The notes below the pieces were generated by a model, which saw nothing but the letters and a program-made list of their open reading frames with translations, was not told where the DNA came from and made no database searches. Below are positions 7,709 through 9,342 of a stretch of 9,342 nt of DNA, piece by piece. Origin of the DNA: Thermoleophilaceae bacterium (GTDB lineage: Bacteria > Actinomycetota > Thermoleophilia > Solirubrobacterales > Thermoleophilaceae); contig JACCZP010000388.1 of the NCBI GenBank assembly GCA_013695885.1, positions 1 through 9,342 on the forward strand. Direction: 5' to 3'. Positions within the stretch are counted from its first letter, which is position 1; each line of letters opens with the position of its first letter. Position numbers and translations under genes: made by a program.

Positions 7709-7722
7709 TGGACGGATGTCCA
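7709..7722. promoter_or_regulatory. 14-bp interrupted palindrome upstream of urtA
   Basis: TGGAC-GGAT-GTCCA has perfect 5-bp arms and abuts the candidate -35 of the urt promoter on its upstream side, where an activator or repressor would bind. The arms are short, so chance is possible. I do not see a clear GlnR-type nitrogen-control box. Confidence 0.25.
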
Positions 7723-7978
7723 AGACTCGGCGCCAGGACCTCAACAAAGCGGCGGTGACGCGCTCATCCGGCCGGACCCATCAGGCGGCGTTCGACCCCC
7801 GGGGCGCTCAGGAGCTCTGCGGCGGCGGTGGCTCGCGCGCGGTAGCCAGAGGCTCGAGGGCGGACGGGTGAAATCGCGTGGTGGCGGTCGAGGACGCTCG
7901 TACCGGCGAGGCGGTCAGCGAGCTCAGCCTGCCGCATCTCCTCTCCGGCGTGGATGTGCAGGGCGACGGCACGGGTTT

Positions 7979-7990
7979 CCGTCCGGACGG
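7979..7990. promoter_or_regulatory. 12-bp perfect palindrome upstream of the nuclease-like gene
   Basis: CCGTCCGGACGG is perfectly self-complementary and lies 21 bp before the proposed ATG at 8012, just upstream of a TACCGT sequence (7996-8001) that could act as a -10 box. The position suits an operator, but such GC palindromes are frequent in DNA of this composition. Confidence 0.2.
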
Positions 7991-8011
7991 CGCCCTACCG
8001 TGCGCAAGCCC

Positions 8012-9337
8012 ATGGAGGCCGCCAGCACACTTCCGCTTCGCCCGCCGCCGGTGTCCGTACACGGGGCCACGGTCGCGATCGACGGGTTGACCGTCCGCGA
8101 CGAGCGGCTCGCCCACGTCCTCGAGCGCCGCGCCGAGCAGGGCGTATCCACCGAGGAGACCGTGACCGCCGCGCTCGAGATCGGCGCGCGAGTGCTCGAC
8201 CGGGAGGCCACCGGAGCGGAGGTAGACTTCGTCAAGCACGAGTTCGCGCAGGCCGCGTCCGAGGTCGAGCGCTCGTTCTCCGACCGCGCGCACGCGGTGG
8301 GGGAGGCGCTCGGCAAGCGGCTCGAGGAGTTCCTCGGCGAGGAGGGTGGGTCGATGGGCAAGGCCCTCGACACGCACTCGGAGGAGCTGGCGGAGGTCGT
8401 GGCCGTCCACTTCGGAGGCGACCGCGCGACCGCGGTGCAGCACCAGCTCCGCGAGGTCATGGCCAAGCAGCTGCAGGAGTCGCGCGACGCCCTCCTGCGT
8501 CAGTTCTCGGCCGAGGACGGGCATAACCCGCTCGAGGGCTTCAAAAGCGCCGTGGTCCGGGAGATGAGGACCACGCGCGAGGGCCACGACACGCTGATCG
8601 AGAAGCTCGCCGGCCTCCAGGGGGAGGTCAAGCTCCTGCGCGCCGCCCGCGAGTCGGAGGCCGAGCTGGACGCCGAGCGCGACCGCGGTACGGGCAAGGG
8701 CCGGACCTTCGAGCAGCAGGCCTTCGACGTGATCGAGGAGCTGGCTGCCGGCCGCGGCGACGTGGCCCACCACGTGGGCGACGAGCGATCGGCGAGCGGC
8801 GGCAAGCGCGGGGACATCGTGATCGAGCTCGATGCCGCGCAGGGGCCGGCGCGGGGGCGCATCGCGATCGACGCCAAGGACGAGCGCTTGTCCAAGAACA
8901 AGGCGTGGAGCGTGCTCAACGGAGCGCTCGAGGAGCGCGACGCGGGCTTTGCGATCCTGCTCGTCACCTCCGACGACAAGGTGCCGGCCGGCCGCGAGCC
9001 CCTGCACGAGTACGAGGGCGACAAGATGATCGTGTCGCTCGACAAGGAGACGCTCGACCCCCGGCCCCTTGAGCTGGCCTACCGCTACGCGCGCTGTCGC
9101 TGCCTGATGATGCTCGAGTCCGAGCTCGAGGTCGACGCCGCCGGAGTGCGTACCGCCGCCGAGGAGGCTCTGTCGGCGCTGCGCGACGCCCAGCGCATCC
9201 GCGGCTCGCTCACCGGAGCCTCCAACAGCGTGAAGAGCGCCCGCGAGGCACTCGATGCCATGGTCGCCCGCGTGCAGGCGAGCATCGAGCGCGTCGAGGC
9301 GCTGGTGGGCACGGGGGAGCCCGAGCCCGAGGAGTAA
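8012..9337 (+). CDS. Uncharacterised coiled-coil protein with a PD-(D/E)xK nuclease-like C-terminal domain
   Basis: A 441-residue soluble protein with no signal peptide or membrane segment. Residues about 25-225 are almost entirely charged, helix-forming sequence (for example AQAASEVERSFSDRAHAVGE and QLREVMAKQLQESRDALLRQ) and probably form long helices or a coiled coil. From about 229 a compact alpha/beta domain begins: a helix FEQQAFDVIEEL (E234), GKRGDIVIEL with D268, RIAIDAKDERLSKNKAW with D287-A-K289, then FAILLVTSDDKVP and the strand KMIVSLDKE. The order helix-Glu, Asp, D-x-K strand, amphipathic helix, hydrophobic strand is that of the PD-(D/E)xK fold, and the layout recalls DUF2130 and RmuC proteins. 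A helical tail follows (about 370-433). ATG 8012 is chosen because the frame upstream translates to an Arg/Gly-rich non-protein-like stretch. GTG 8000 is an alternative. No Shine-Dalgarno is visible. The nuclease fold is my inference and the biological role is unknown. Confidence 0.9.
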   Translation: MEAASTLPLRPPPVSVHGATVAIDGLTVRDERLAHVLERRAEQGVSTEETVTAALEIGARVLDREATGAEVDFVKHEFAQAASEVERSFSDRAHAVGEALGKRLEEFLGEEGGSMGKALDTHSEELAEVVAVHFGGDRATAVQHQLREVMAKQLQESRDALLRQFSAEDGHNPLEGFKSAVVREMRTTREGHDTLIEKLAGLQGEVKLLRAARESEAELDAERDRGTGKGRTFEQQAFDVIEELAAGRGDVAHHVGDERSASGGKRGDIVIELDAAQGPARGRIAIDAKDERLSKNKAWSVLNGALEERDAGFAILLVTSDDKVPAGREPLHEYEGDKMIVSLDKETLDPRPLELAYRYARCRCLMMLESELEVDAAGVRTAAEEALSALRDAQRIRGSLTGASNSVKSAREALDAMVARVQASIERVEALVGTGEPEPEE

Positions 9338-9342
9338 CACCC

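Larger units (their letters stand above)
7643..8011. other. Divergent intergenic region between urtA and the nuclease-like gene
   Basis: This 369-bp stretch separates two divergent genes and contains no gene I can support. It holds the tight urtA ribosome-binding site next to 7643, a weak urtA promoter candidate, a 14-bp interrupted palindrome at 7709-7722, short GC palindromes such as 7767-7776 and 7979-7990, and a stretch from 7878 to about 8000 whose third codon positions look coding-like. An open frame at 7716-7871 would encode 51 residues rich in Arg, Gly and Ala with no recognisable motif. I read it as spurious. Confidence 0.6.

Noticed and set aside
7716..7871. A 51-codon + strand frame (MSKTRRQDL onward) in the divergent intergenic region
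   Set aside because: There is no ribosome-binding site and no recognisable motif. The tail is Gly/Arg/Ala-rich, and the frame overlaps the urtA promoter region.
7868..8011. N-terminal extension of the nuclease-like gene to the first possible start at 7868
   Set aside because: The extension translates to an Arg/Gly/Pro-rich run unlike a folded N terminus, and it covers the palindrome and putative promoter. ATG 8012 or GTG 8000 is more plausible.
7808..9340. A 510-codon open frame on the - strand, entirely opposite the nuclease-like gene
   Set aside because: The + strand product has ordered motifs and alpha/beta domain structure, while the antisense product is Leu/Arg/Ala-rich without any motif. 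Long antisense frames are expected when third positions are nearly all G or C.

Overview
The window is very GC-rich DNA with long overlapping antisense reading frames, strong third-position G/C bias, Tat and lipoprotein export signals, and genes that appear to start without a Shine-Dalgarno site. This fits a high-GC actinobacterium. The style of the hypothetical gene at the right end suggests Thermoleophilia/Solirubrobacterales, but that is an inference from general familiarity and no phylogenetic marker is present.

Left part, + strand: the 3' portion of a CzcO-like flavin-dependent oxidoreductase (1-645, cut by the window edge), a DoxX-family membrane protein (706-1200), and an acetamidase/formamidase-family hydrolase with a twin-arginine signal (1365-2687). 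The amidase is preceded by a perfect 20-bp palindrome and a likely leaderless promoter.

Centre, - strand: a complete five-gene urea-type ABC transporter operon, transcribed right to left as urtA (7642-6362), urtB (6313-5423), urtC (5426-4290), urtD (4293-3523) and urtE (3526-2792). The last three junctions are 4-bp ATGA stop/start overlaps, so urtB to urtE look translationally coupled. The operon converges on the amidase. A GC-rich stem-loop that begins within the urtE stop codon lies between them and could terminate either strand. No urease genes are in the window. The amidase beside the transporter suggests a nitrogen-scavenging locus for urea or short-chain amides, in which an amidase on or outside the membrane and an importer serve the same purpose.

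Right part: a 369-bp divergent intergenic region (7643-8011) holds small palindromes, a weak urtA promoter candidate and a short stretch with coding-like composition. It is followed on the + strand by a 441-residue protein (8012-9337) with a long helical, coiled-coil-like N-terminal half and a C-terminal domain that reads as a PD-(D/E)xK nuclease-like fold, resembling DUF2130/RmuC-type architecture. This is the least characterised gene here and the best candidate for something undescribed. I see no RNA genes, mobile elements or CRISPR arrays.
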